From Stratiolaelaps scimitus (taxonomy: Eukaryota; Arthropoda; Arachnida; Mesostigmata; Laelapidae), in NCBI GenBank assembly GCA_019614645.1, contig JABWDB010000021.1, forward strand, positions 1,116,001-1,180,000: 64,000 bases of DNA. The letters are read 5' to 3'. A program made the position numbers and the translations under genes. Positions 34,535 to 46,700 of the stretch are shown one piece after another (within the stretch, counting starts at the first letter, position 1; every line of letters begins with the position of its first letter). Below the pieces are notes generated by a model that was not told the origin of the DNA, did not search any database, and saw only the letters and a list, made by a program, of their open reading frames with translations.

Positions 34535-37119
34535 ATGCCGCCTCCGGCTGATGAGAATGCGCAGTTTCAATCACTCCTCGTGGTGGACTTTCTTCGCTCT
34601 ATTGAGGATAGTGAGGAAAAGCGAAATGCAGAGCATGATGCCAAAATTAACAAAGTGTCGGAGTTCCTTGTATCTCAGAAAGAGTATGTGCAGTCGTGTA
34701 CATTAAGAGAACTGCGTTCGTCTCGTAGTCGAGCGGCTAGTCTATCGCGCGGAAATCACAACGAACTACTTTACGAAACGCCTTTCGTAGAAGCGGTCTT
34801 CGAGATCGAGTGCGCAATAAGCACACGGCAGGCATTGCCCTACTTGTATATGGAGTGGTGCAAGGATCCGCCAATAGAGGCCTGGATAAGCCGGGGGACG
34901 GATATTCTACTTTTCGATGGAAATGTTGAATTGCTTACAAAAAGTGTCCAAAGGCTCGAGAAGGTACAGTTTGGCATTCTAGCTGGTCCTTTGACTTTTT
35001 GCCCGGAATTCACAATCAAGAACAAGGGAGGCACGGTAGATGCTCCTGACAGCCTTATCTCTCTTGAGGTGCGTATTTATTTATACGAAATATGTAGAAC
35101 ATTTTTCCTATAGTAGAGTACTAAATGTTTAGAAAACATCGAACATTGCCTCAGAGCAAGTATGATACATATAGGATAGCAGCAGGAAACTTATGTATGG
35201 TGTCAACATTTACCACAGTACATTTTCTTATATTCACGTTCCATGAATTTGGACCCGTCTTTCGAGACGTGTATCGTGTATATCGACTAACAGTATATGC
35301 TGAAAAACGTCTGAACCATAATATATTTCCTATATCTATGCCCATTTTTTGGAATAATTTGTCAAACTCATCCATACGGGAATTATGTTCTTGTTGTCCA
35401 TTACACTGTTATAGGTGATTTTCGATCACACGCACGCGCAGCTCAATCTGAACGTAACCCATGGTCATTCCTGCCCAACCCAAAAGGGTCAAAGGCAAAA
35501 ATACCGACTGGAGATCAAATATAAATCAATAGTGCGTGCCATTGTCGACCTGCGAGACACCGCCGAACTTTATCTCAGACTCACTAATCCAGGAGCAGTG
35601 TTCGTGTTTGAACAGGAAAACGAGCCCCGATCTCTATCCCGCTCTAACTCCCTTGGATGCACCAAGGACTGCAATCTTCCCTCAGCAAATTTACGTCGAC
35701 TAGGTGATTCTAGCCGCTATAGAACTGATTTACAACACAGTGGACTCACTCGAAGTAGAGCATCAATTTAAGATATTCAGTCATTCATGCCACACTATGA
35801 GGCGGTCTTGACAGTATAAGTCCATTTTGATCAACGTCAGGCACTAAGCTCTCGAAACTTGCTTGAATTTTTTTCAGTTTTAAATACACATACGGCTCGT
35901 ATTGACGATGAGGTCAGCATTATTCCACTGACCACAGATAGGACCTCCGACCGGTGTAAAGTAAATGAAATCGGCATCGCCGTTGGAAAGTGCGCTCTCT
36001 TAACATTTGGTCAGCGGATACCTCAGTATAATCTTGATGGCATGGGGATAACCTCAATTAAAGTTTAGAGACATCAGAGTACAAATGAGTGCCTTCGTTT
36101 TAAAGGGATCTGACTTTTACATCCAACTGTACAACGCGTTTGTATTACCAAAGATGCTGTGTCGTGAGATATGGTTAGCAGATTTGAAAAGGGGAGGAAA
36201 TACGCTAGATTCGGTACAAAGAAAGTATATTTGGAGGCAATGCAAAAAAATAAAAAAATAATTCTCACTAACTTAATGGATCTTGACGGAGAAGCAGATC
36301 TATCGTTGTGTTGTGAGTTGACAAAAGCTGGACTGAATGCTGACCTCTTTGTTGCTAGTGATGGAGGGCTTCCTCGCGGTCAAAGATGATGACTAAATGT
36401 CTCGGTTGCTACAAGAAAGTTAACTGGGTTTGTGCATAATACCAAACCAATTTAGTCTTTTGTACACTGTACAGGGTGGTTTGTGTACACCGTGATACAG
36501 TATTGTCCTGCCACACAGCAAATATATTTTTGTACTTCCCTTCAAATGTTTATCCTGCCTCCCTTTGGCTTTAATAAACGTGTTCCTGAATTAAATTGAA
36601 TTCATAATAATGAAATATCTATTCTTTCAGGTGGTGCTAATGTTCTGAAGCTGAAGCTTCGAGATATACATCTCAACTTGTTACACCGATTATTTAACCG
36701 GCTCCCAAAAGCGGAGAGTTTTGTTGGCAAAGTCGAAAATGTTAGGAGACCAGAAAATATTAAAACGGCAAGTATCATAGATAAAAATACCTCTTGTATA
36801 CTCGAGTTTGTTCCTATTGTGTCCAGAACTGATGTGATTTCGAAAATCGGGAGGTAGAAGCTATGTTATGACGCCTAAGTATTAGCTTAAGATTTGCGAA
36901 ATTAGTTCTTTAAGTATTTACATATTTTCAAGCGTGAGAAAACGTGTGCTATACAAGTAACCGATCAAAGTTTTCGGACTAGGAACTCCCCTCTCGATTG
37001 AGTAATTGCCACGTAAGTCGGATTACGTCCTGCGCGAGATCACTGGTGAACTGAAAAAAACGGGTTTCCCTAAGCATAATTAAAATAAGACCATCTACCA
37101 AAAACACAATCTTACGTAG

Positions 37120-37165
<46 letters not shown>

Positions 37166-37752
37166 TCGTTTTAGGTTCGGGAACACCTGACGGACCATTT
37201 GTACCCGCGTATTAAGTTCCGCGAGGCGTACGCGATCGATTCCTGCCGGCTGATTTCATTGGATCTTTCCCGTCAGATGGCAATCATGAGCACGTACGTT
37301 TACGTGCAGTATTTGACTCTCCTCAGTTCACTTCATTTATTTTATTGATTTCCAGCTCCTGCGCATTGATAAATGTAACGTAGCGAAATTACCAGATAAT
37401 TTGCAGTAATAGCTTCTATGCAGAACAAAAAGTTTGCCAAGAAACAACTCGCACGAAAGTGAAATATTCGTTGATGTTGACTTTTGCTATTTTTTTTACA
37501 TTATTCTTGCAGGAGTGAGATGAAGGAGTTCTGCTCAAAACTCGAACAGCGGGCAAAGGAGGATGGAAAAGTATTTGAACGAGCAATGTTTCAGATAACG
37601 CAGGCCATAGATCAGGGTAACGTGATCATCTATTCGAGAGCTATAGATGACGTGCTGAGAATGCTCCGAAGACAGGAGCGACACAAGAAGGAGATGGCGG
37701 CGGATAAAGTTGACGAGGAGGCTCCAGTACAAGGCATGCGCGTGGTCTACAA
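34535..37752 (+). other. RdRP exons 1-6: N-terminal region
   Basis: Exon 1 encodes 178 aa of mostly helical, charged sequence and exon 2 about 96 aa including a serine-rich stretch ([10 protein letters not shown]). Exon 3 (35878-36009) is included because it is open, has good splice sites and enters and leaves in phase 1. It also gives the [21 protein letters not shown] run expected before the polymerase core. Leaving it out would also keep frame. Exon 4 ends at a GC donor (ACG|GCAAGT). The alternative GT at 36749 would also be in phase and would shorten the protein by six codons. Exons 5-6 lead into the core with [12 protein letters not shown]. Confidence 0.7.
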
Positions 37753-40700
37753 GTGGGTACTATAAGCGTATAGTTTCATTCTATTTGACATGAATGTGGG
37801 TTATCTGTAATTACGTTTTGTGTGCACCGTATTGTTTATCTGGTTATGTTTAAATTATCTTCTAAAATGAATATAGCAAGTGCGCCTATTTGGTGTCAGT
37901 TATAACACGAGTAAACTTGAGAACAAGAAGGACGTTTTCTGTTACTGTATTGGCAAAATCATTCAGTACTTTTCTGTGCTGCTGTTATTGTGTAGTGGGC
38001 GACTTTCAGAGCGTATGCTGTCCAATTCAGCAGCCTTAGCCGTATTAAAACCTTGCAAAGGACAAGATCTTAACATGACCTGATAGGTACATACTATTTT
38101 TAAGATATTTCAAAACTATTGCTCACCTAATCCTATTGAGTTAAGGTAGGTCATAACTCACAAATGTTTGTAATTCAATTTGTGAACAGAGTGTATGTCA
38201 CTCCATCGCGGACCATACTTCGTCCTCCAGCTGAGCACGGAGATAATCGCATCCTAAGGGAAGTCGATCCCGACAGGATGTTAAGGGTAGCATTCCTCGA
38301 TGATAACCAAGGGCCTCTAACGCATGGTTGTGTTGGAAAGTATGGCAAGGAGTTCCTGGAGCAGACGGTGTACATTTTCTTAAGTGAGGGCGTTAAACTG
38401 GTAGGACGCACGTACGAATACCTGGCGGCCTCTTCTTCCCAGCTCCGGGAGCATGGCTGTTGGATGTACTCAAAGGACGATGCAGTAAGCCAATGTACCA
38501 ACATACTTAAAAGTAGTCAAGGAGCTGTATGTGCTCGAATATCGTAGTTAACAAAATAAAAAGTATAAAAAAGACAACATAAACATTACCACAGTACAAC
38601 CGAAGTCGCAACTGAGACATCCATAATTTCTAAGAGAACCTTCTTAGAGGAACGACGAACTACATGATTATAACGACAAACGAACTACAGTGAAATGAAA
38701 AACGATGTGCACGACAGTGCACGGGTTCGATCCCCACCATTGCACATTTGCATTTCCAAGGGGTCCGTCTTATGAAGCAATGCCGAAAGCAGTACCGTGG
38801 ATGTTAAATGTTGGCTGTGGGTCAGTCCGGAAAATTTATTTACCACTGCATTACTGGGTGTTTTGTTTAAATTTAATTCTCTTGCGCGAAAATGCAGCTT
38901 TATTCAAACATACAATAATTAGGAATTATTGGGGGGGGATTGGAATCACCAATGGTTTTTTAATAATTTTTTTTCCGTCTTATATATATACATATAATAT
39001 GTAATGTAAACAAGCTATTTCATATTATTGTGTATCGTAATAAATACATCAGGCCAAAGCCGTTATGGTCCACTTTGCACAACGAGGGACCATGCGCGCA
39101 CTTTCTCGCTTTCTATTCAATAGATAAATTTCAGAAAATCCCTTCTCTCCTCGTTTCCCGCTGCGACCCGTTGAGGTGCATAATGATTGCTCGAATTTAT
39201 TTTCATGCGAGGAGGTTCGACGAAGTGAAATCTGAGCTCTCAGATAGCTTGCTCTGTCTCTTGTGTTGTTATTATACGTGTTAGGGAACCATACCTACAT
39301 TGGCGCACGGTGAACGATTATGGAGATCCAGGCTCAATAGCGCTCCAAATCAAGATAGTTGTACAAAATACAATTTTAAATACAATTTTTCGTCGATACT
39401 GTGTTCTTTTCACCACAAGTTCCTCGTCTAGCTAAACAACTACAAAATAGGATTAACATCATTTTCGAGATCACATGCATTATATGTCCACACTTAAATC
39501 ATAGGTCAGGATTTGCGTTTAACTGACAAGTATGTGCTTGTTAAAGGGTCGTACTGCACACACGATTCGCAAGTCGATGGGTAACTTCGATAACATCAAG
39601 TATGTTGGAAAGAAGATGGCTCGCGAAGGGCAGTGTTTCTCAAGTACCACTGAAACTGTTAAGGTCTCTAACGACGAGCTGACGATAATTGACGACGTCA
39701 AAGGTTAGTATTTATTACGGTTAGGCGCATAACCGTTGGGCTTTCCGGTCTGGGTATCAACAAAATTGTGCGAACATTCCAGTAAGCTCTGAACAAGGGT
39801 AAAAATACAGCCAAATTAACCAAGGTATCTAGAACAGTGATTAAGACTAATTAACGATAGATGCCCACATAATGTTTGAAGCTGCTGTAATCCGCTGCTT
39901 TTCTTAAGCTTAATATCACGATTTTATACGTGCAAACGGCCATAATAAAAAGAAATAAAAAAACTAACACGAATGCAAGGAAGCACATTAAAATTATAAA
40001 AGTAACCGGTACACCCGAGTATGCCTCTTTTATTCACACAATAATAAAAGGAATCATGAACACTCCAGACTCTCATGGATCTGTTTCTAAGAGATCATTA
40101 ATCCTCAACATTTCTATTCCTAAGTTACAATATATGTTATTCTACCCAACATTCGCCAATACCTCACTTGGGATTTCAGGGGGCATGCACAAATCCGGGA
40201 AGCCGTATACTTTTAGCGATGGGGTAGGCAAGATTTCTACCGAACTTCGGGATGACGTTTGTAACGCTCTTCAGGATGCACTTAAGGGAAAGAAACCTTG
40301 CGCTTTTCAGGTTTGTTTAACAAGAGTTTTATTACTAAGTTACAGTTCGATAGTAGGTGTCTTAATCTCGACATTTTTGACCAACGTGTAAAATCTCCTT
40401 CTATTTAAAAACATATTGGTACTTGGATTTGGTTGTACATTTACCTGTTTAGCCGAGGCCGCTATTCTGAGTATCGCGATGTCATATATTCATAGATCAT
40501 AAACCAGAGAGAATGTTTAGCTAACAGTTAACCAACAACGAGGATAGAACTTTAGAACGTGTTAACTCGCGGTGTGTTAGTATACTATTTCTAATACCAC
40601 TAATCAATATGCAAGTTATATTAATCAATATGCAAGTTATATTAATGATAGCCACCCATTTTGTGCGTGTCTTAGATTCGATACCGTGGCGCCAAGGGGA

Positions 40701-43700
40701 TGGTCGCTGTTGACCCTAACCTGAAAGGGCGTCAGCTCGTTCTTCGGAAGTCGATGGTAAAATTCGAATGTGATACTTCTGATTCGTTTGAAGTCATCAA
40801 GGTATCAGAGGAGCGTGAGTGTTTCTTTTGCTTTTGTGCCTAACTTCGAATAAATGAGGTTGGTTGCTCAGTATTATGCCGTATGCCACGAACATGCAAT
40901 ATTGATTTAATATTTATGTAGTACTAATTAAGTAGTTTATCATAGATCGTGCATGATCTATATATGGATTTGATTTCTGTCGATAGCCTACTGACCCTTT
41001 TCAGCAATTAAGTTACTCTAGTAGAAATAGTATTCTTTAAACTGTACCCGTACTGTAAATTTTCAGGCAACGTCACCCTAAATCGCCAGATAATTACAAT
41101 TCTCGAGCAGTTGGGCGTCCATGCTGACGTGTTCCTGCATTATCAGGTACCGATAAGCATCTGTATTTTTTGTTATCTTTTTCGTTCTGTATTGCCATGG
41201 TGGCTCAAACGTCTGTTTCTGCTTTTTAAAACGCAATTGTATGTCATCACATAGTATAATATCACAACTAACCTTGTAGTTGTAGTTAATTTCGTTTAAT
41301 TTACGTTATCTATTCTGGTATTTATATTATACATTTCACCAGCAATGGCTTTCAAATTTCATAGCAGGCAGCATCAAATGGTGTCTAATTCTTTCCATGT
41401 TTACGTGATCCTTTTGGTCACAGTGTGACAAATAGAAGCAACGTTCAGTGCGCTAGCGTTTACAAAGGTCTGAGTACATTGCAAAAAATAATAAGCGTAA
41501 CCAAATAAGGCACAAGATAGCACCGATTCGAATGTGTTATACATTATGGTATAATAATAGCAGGCTGTTTTATGATCTCAAATCGCCGACCCTCAAAACA
41601 TGAGGAGCTCTGCTTGGGAGATATTAACATCTTAATAAGTTCCTTAAATAAAGAGGTAATACTGTAAACAAATACCCAATTCTAGCTGCACTCATGTCCA
41701 TAAGAAACGATGTGCGCTTCGGTTTTAGAACGGATTTGGTAGACAAATTATATATATATATATATAATACACAAGGTTTATTGCACACGGTACTGTACTG
41801 GCACATGATTATTAGAGTTACAAAAAGAAATAGATGTCGTTTATCTTGCTGTTATTACTTTATATTTATGCTGACGAGCCAATAAAGTGACACACCCGGT
41901 TGACTCGTCCCTTTTGTTGATCGTGGTATTTTTAGTTTATGTTACGATTCCATGCGTGGGTCTCGTTAGGAATCATATACCTGTATCGATTTCTAACTAG
42001 GGAACTCTGTCGTTCTGCGCTCGAATAAATATTAATAGTAATAATAATATTCGAATCTGCCTTTGGTTGATGTATTCGTATGGCTTCTATTACACAGGAA
42101 CGAAATATTGTGGATTTCACGGACGCTTTACTGATGGAGTCGGCAGCGGCGGCGCGGCTTCATTCATACATCAAGGGAGATGGTGAAAACGGTGGATTTA
42201 AATTGAAGTTCCGTGAATTTCGAGATAATCATATGTCCATCATCCGGGATCCATACTTCCGGTCAATGTTGCTCACACTGTACAACAGCATTCTGTGTGA
42301 GCTACCACCCCAATAATTGCTATTTATTTTCAAAAGTCAGCTCTTAGAAGTATACCAATGAAACTCCTAGCCTAAGATATACGATAAACTTTAAATTGAG
42401 CCATATATTAACTACTACATCGTTAACTTGGAGTTGAATTTTACTATTATTTTGTGTGTGAAATATCCCCCCTTTTATATTGAATAATATTATATACATT
42501 GTATTATATTAATAGTATTTAAATATCACAGTGACATAAGTTGCACAGTTGAATGGTGATTGCGTGCTGCGGTAATCACACAAGCAACGCGTATGACTTA
42601 GAAGTAACAAACTAGCCTTGTAATCGGTTTGTTATTCATATAATTTGGCCAACTGTTGTACCCCGTAATTGCATCTTGTATGTTCAGCAAATGAGGCTAA
42701 ATTGAAGATAAGGTGCATACTGCCATTTCTAACATACACCGAATGTTCGCAATGTTACGGAAACCTACGGTGTTGACCAAAGTTGACGCGAGCTACCATA
42801 AAGATCCTAATGTGAAGTGTTCAACGAGACGTTTTTTTTAATAATTTTACATTGCGTAACACCGATCACTATGAACATTGTGCAGCAAGTACGATATTTG
42901 AGATATTGGACAATGGCTATAAATATTAATTAGTTAATTATTTAGTTCGTTTATTTATTCAGCGTTGTACTATATTTCACTTCTACTACAATTATTATTC
43001 TGTAATAATTATTATGACGCAGCGAACCTACGAAGTAAGTCACGAATCGCCATTCCTTGGACCCTGGGGCGCAACTTGCTCGGCGTCATGGATGAGTCCG
43101 GCATTCTCGAATATGGGGAGGTGTACGTGAGATACACGGTACGTGAAGACAGTTCAGGAGAGGAGTTTTATAATGAAATGACGGAGAGAGAAGCACATTC
43201 TCAGGAGAACGGTATAGGCGAACGCACGGACGACAAAGACGGGATTGGAGGCCAAAATACCGAAACTGAAGTCGTTACAAAGGTTCTACTGGGTAAGCCC
43301 TTACACGCGGTCGACGTCCGAAGATCTTCTAAGGAATTGTCAAGATATTTGATTCGAACAGCGGGTTTTTTTTTTATCTCTTTCTATTTCCACCTTTTTT
43401 CCTATGTATTTTATTTTTTTCGATAAACAGTTCTGTATTAACTGGTAAGGTTAATTTTATTGTTTGCTTCAAATCAGTTAGAGGCAGAAAATGCGTAGGA
43501 ATAAAATATTGACTGGGGATATCCGTTTCAAGGTCCCAATATTAGTTTTAATATTTTTATCTGAATTTTTGAAATAATAAAAGTTTGTTAATCGTGACCT
43601 GTGTATACGTGTCCGTATGTATGCATTGTAATGCGGTGTCGCATCCATGTTGTTGTTTGATTATGTAAAGGTCCGGTAGTGGTGACGAAGTGTCCGTGTG

Positions 43701-46700
43701 TCGCTCCCGGCGACGTACGAATGCTCACTGCGGTCGACGTGAAAGAATTGGCTCACCTGAAGGACGTGATTGTCTTTCCAAGCAAAGGACCTCGCCCTCA
43801 TCCAAATGAAATGGCCGGCAGTGATCTGGATGGTGACGAGTACGCGGTTATATGGGACGATCGTTTCTTCTTTAAGGTATCTAATCGTTGAAACTTCATT
43901 AGGAACCACAGATTCACAATGCGACAACATATAGCAGTTGATTTACTCCGCGGTAACTCTTAATACACTGCAAAAAATAGCCGTCCTTGATTCATCATTA
44001 GTTAGAGTCCGCGAAGGCGGAAACCCGTTCGCTCTATTCTGGTATCTGTGTCTAATTTTGTGTCACCCGTAATATGCAGTTTGTTTTTAAAATACGTTAC
44101 GTGTCATCAATACTAGTATAGAAGTGTCATCTATCTGGTTAGCTATTAATTTTTATTGTTGTTCTTCACTGTTATAATGCTAGATTTATTATAATATATT
44201 AAACGTTACAATAGGTCGGAATTTCTAGGGATTATGGGGGTGGGGGGTTCACTGTTATTGTTATAAATTATAGTTTTAATTTCTAGTTAAATTATCCTAT
44301 TTGATTAGTTAAAAAGCTACTGTCTTATTTTAAACTTTCACGGCAGCCAGTAAATTGAATTCACCTCGAGCCAATGAATGGTCTGAAAATGAATATATTT
44401 TGGCATCTAACTCGGAAGCGGGAATATTGGATTATTTTAGCCACAAAACTTCTAGAACCCCGGTGAACCGCGTGTAACGTGTATGAGAACCGCAACTATA
44501 TGAGTTTGAACACATTGCGTATTGTTCGTTGATCCCTTCACACAGTGTCCCTGTCCTATGTGCGAAGAGCGCCGTGAGCAGTATCATGCAGAATCCTCTA
44601 ATATGGATAAAGATCTTACTCCATCGGTCCGGGCATCATTGGATAACCATCCCGCAATGGATTTCTCTGATGAACCCCCTAAAGAAAAGGATAAGATCGA
44701 GTTGAAGGATTACTATGAATTCTTCCGTGACTACATTATGACCGATCAGGTCGGTCGAGTAAGCAATGCTCATCTGGCTAGTGCTGATCAAGAGTTAGAT
44801 GGTGAGTGACCGATTAGATATAAGCTACCGATTTTTCACAATATCTGCATTTTCTAAAGAAGCATTGCGTTGTTTTGATAATTCTAAGTTATATGTAATG
44901 AAATTGTATCTGAGATCGAAGATCATAGTATTATGCGACTATTGTAACCCCGTGTTCTCCGCACTTGAGCTCATATTGTTTTTGGATTTTCCCATTAATT
45001 CAAGGGAGTTACGCAAATAAATATACGTAAAGAATCAATAGTTCACGAAATTGGTATGGTAACGCAACGTAATAAGTATCCACAAATTCACAATTCTCCC
45101 TGCATAATAAATAATGTGTGAAGCAAGAGTACATCTAGAGCATTCCCTAGAACATCATTGACGTCACGCCTTGATTCAAATGTCACAATAGTTTTAAGGA
45201 GCGCCCACGTTTGTTTTGTGCAGCCTAATAATAATAATAATAATAATAACCGATCCTTTGCAGGGATATTTTCGGAGAAGTGCGACAGACTAGCTCGCAA
45301 GTTAAGCACCTGCTTAGATTTTGCCAAAACTGGTCATAAGGATAATTCCGGAGCTTCAGATTTTGTGAAACTCTATCCTGACTTTATGGAGAAGCAAAGT
45401 CATAAAAAGACGTACAGGTGAGGCAGAAATAATAGTCCATGATTGTTCATGAAGTAACTCGTCTTAATATTCAGTCTCTAAGTAACCAAGAAGGTTTTTT
45501 GACAGCATTCTCCGAACAACGTTAATACGCGCAGCCGTCAAGTGGAGGATCCATTATTACGTGATTACTGATCTGCTACTGACTTCTGATCTTAGCATTG
45601 TTGACGAAGTTTCCTTCTTTAAGTTGCCAATTCCTTTTTAGTTTTTAATTATATAACCATAATACGATCAAAGTTGGCAAGACTACTTGATTCTTTTTAC
45701 ATTCCGCATTACTCAATAAAGGTGCATTTTACTTGAACTCATTGTATAATACGCATAAATACATCTTCCGGGTGTTTTCGTAAAATATAAATACAATTTC
45801 ACAACTGCAGATTGCTCCTTCACGAGAAATTGTAGCGCAAATAGTTATGGATGGACCCCGCTAAGATTCAACTATAAATATACCGCTTCCCTGTATATGC
45901 GATTTTCACTGTTTCTCACTTGCTTAATGACTTAATTTATAGTTCCACTTCTCATTTTCTCTACAGATCGAATCGGGCTCTTGGGCGATTGTTCCGTTCT
46001 TGTCGCGTTCTCGAGGGCTCATTCAACCTCACGTCGATGGGAAACGAGGATCGATATGTGAACCAATATTTTATACTACCCGGTTGGGAGTGTATGAGGA
46101 TACCCGCCGCGGAGCTCGTTGTGAAATACAATCAGAGGCTGTGCAAAATTATGGAACAAATAGGCGTTGCTACGGAACCTGAAGTGATGGCCGGTCTCAT
46201 TACCCACTTCGACAAGTATCAGAGTAAAAACTTCCATGAGATTGAGGAGCGGCAGGAACAGCTTGCAGCACAGGTGTGAACAACTAGCAGATGCCTGTGC
46301 TACCCTTATACTCATTTTGCTTTAAAGACTCAGTGCGAGCTAATATCTAAAGATCTCATGTGGTGTCGCAGGTACCGTTTCGAATAGTCCTGTCGATGTT
46401 GCGTATTTGGTCGCGTTATCTTTACCAATCGTCTTGTCGCATATTCGGTGTACATATTTTCGGTTGTACTATTTAGAGTCTACGAAAGCTCCAGAGCCGT
46501 GCGACTCTCCTAGAATCAGCTAAATCCAACCCTCATGAAATCTACTTAAGGGGCTTTCAAAGACACATAGATTATGATTAATTTGGGATAAGTATCGGCA
46601 TTTAAGAATGGTCTTCTGATGATGATCTCTCTCTTGCAGCGATCGTATCTCTGTCGACGAATGGCCCAAGATTTTGACAAGTTCGTGGAGAATAGCTTGA

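Larger units (their letters stand above)
38190..43876 (+). other. RdRP exons 7-14: double-psi beta-barrel catalytic core
   Basis: Conserved blocks appear in family order. Exon 7 has [28 protein letters not shown], then [16 protein letters not shown]. Exon 8 has IRKSMGNF and [22 protein letters not shown] is at about residues 644-654. [17 protein letters not shown] spans the exon 9/10 junction. LRKSMVKFE and [17 protein letters not shown] follow, then [20 protein letters not shown]. The catalytic loop [14 protein letters not shown] has the three metal-binding aspartates at about 959, 961 and 963. Nothing essential appears changed, so the enzyme should be active. Confidence 0.95.

Noticed and set aside
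38705..39004. Protein-coding reading of the SINE at 38.7 kb
   Set aside because: The frame runs through the tRNA-derived repeat and into low-complexity DNA.
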